From: Tannerella sp.
GTDB taxonomy: Bacteria; Bacteroidota; Bacteroidia; Bacteroidales; Tannerellaceae
Assembly (NCBI GenBank): GCA_031270465.1
Contig: JAISXP010000176.1
Location: 1-57,830, forward strand
Length of the DNA: 57,830 bases
Direction of reading: 5' to 3'
Shown: piece after piece, positions 57,777 to 57,830 of the stretch
Numbering within the stretch: the first letter of the stretch is position 1
Layout: every line of letters starts with the position of its first letter
Notes under the pieces: model-generated
The model's database searches: none
Seen by the model: the letters and a program-made list of their open reading frames with translations, nothing else
What the model was told of the DNA's origin: nothing
Made by a program: the position numbers and the translations under genes

Positions 57777-57830
57777 ATGAAACGAAACTTTTTTTTCATT
57801 GCGCTCGCTCTATGCGCAGGGATGCTCGCC
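57777..57830 (+). CDS. Start of an exported protein (3' end outside window)
   Basis: The first 18 codons, MKRNFFFIALALCAGMLA, are a signal peptide. Nothing more can be said; the gene continues past the window. The preceding A-rich stretch is a normal Bacteroidetes leader. Confidence 0.55.
   Translation, partial: MKRNFFFIALALCAGMLA

Overview
The window looks like a chromosomal segment of a Bacteroidales bacterium (phylum Bacteroidota). The evidence is: a SusC/SusD outer-membrane pair; a BtuB/BtuG-type cobalamin uptake locus behind a cobalamin riboswitch; lipoproteins with short S/A/N-x-C lipoboxes; promoters of the TAnnTTTG (-7) type with TTG/TTTG near -33; mostly A-rich leaders instead of Shine-Dalgarno sites; a PurF-like protein of about 630 residues; and a ribosomal-protein operon with no tuf after fusA and no adk after secY. 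Family or genus cannot be fixed from this sequence alone. A T9SS-like C-terminus on one surface protein would fit the Porphyromonas/Tannerella/Dysgonomonas side of the order.

Layout. (1) 1-1180: 3' part of a calcium-motif lipoprotein gene and a small ORF whose end runs antisense into the next gene. (2) 1137-8878, minus strand: SPOR-domain protein, PurF-like amidophosphoribosyltransferase, recJ, two tandem paralogous membrane-anchored coiled-coil proteins, panB and an RluA-type pseudouridine synthase. (3) 8990-12427, minus: a DnaJ/TerB-like protein, a GNAT acetyltransferase and a copper-type P1B ATPase, tightly packed. (4) 12428-13883: an accessory scar with an interrupted lipoprotein gene (in-frame stop) and an orphan, frameshifted RHS tip. 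(5) 13884-16722: an RND-type periplasmic adaptor without its pump, a divergent AraC regulator and a small lipoprotein. (6) 16728-22601: a THUMP rRNA methyltransferase with a 42-bp-repeat tail, dipeptidyl peptidase IV, an SMP-30-like lactonase lipoprotein and a Tat-exported aldo/keto reductase. (7) 22800-41120: the str-S10-spc-alpha ribosomal superoperon with fusA, secY, map, infA and rpoA, closed by a strong hairpin. (8) 41206-48608, minus: SusD, SusC with a long leader containing a (GA)n tract, and an MsbA-like ABC exporter. (9) 48795-49627: flavodoxin and a CxxC protein. (10) 49800-55649: cobalamin riboswitch, btuB, btuG-like propeller, small ORF and a Big2-domain surface protein. (11) 53754-57701: a family of two-hairpin REP-like elements around an IS200/IS605-type (RAYT-like) Y1 transposase, followed by an HU-like/DUF4469 protein, 23-bp tandem repeats and the start of another exported protein.

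Most of the window is housekeeping. The parts most worth a second look are the REP/transposase system threaded through the vitamin B12 locus, the uncharacterised third member of that locus, the interrupted lipoprotein plus RHS tip, and the repetitive tails on the methyltransferase and on ribosomal protein bL17. No tRNA, rRNA or CRISPR array was recognised.
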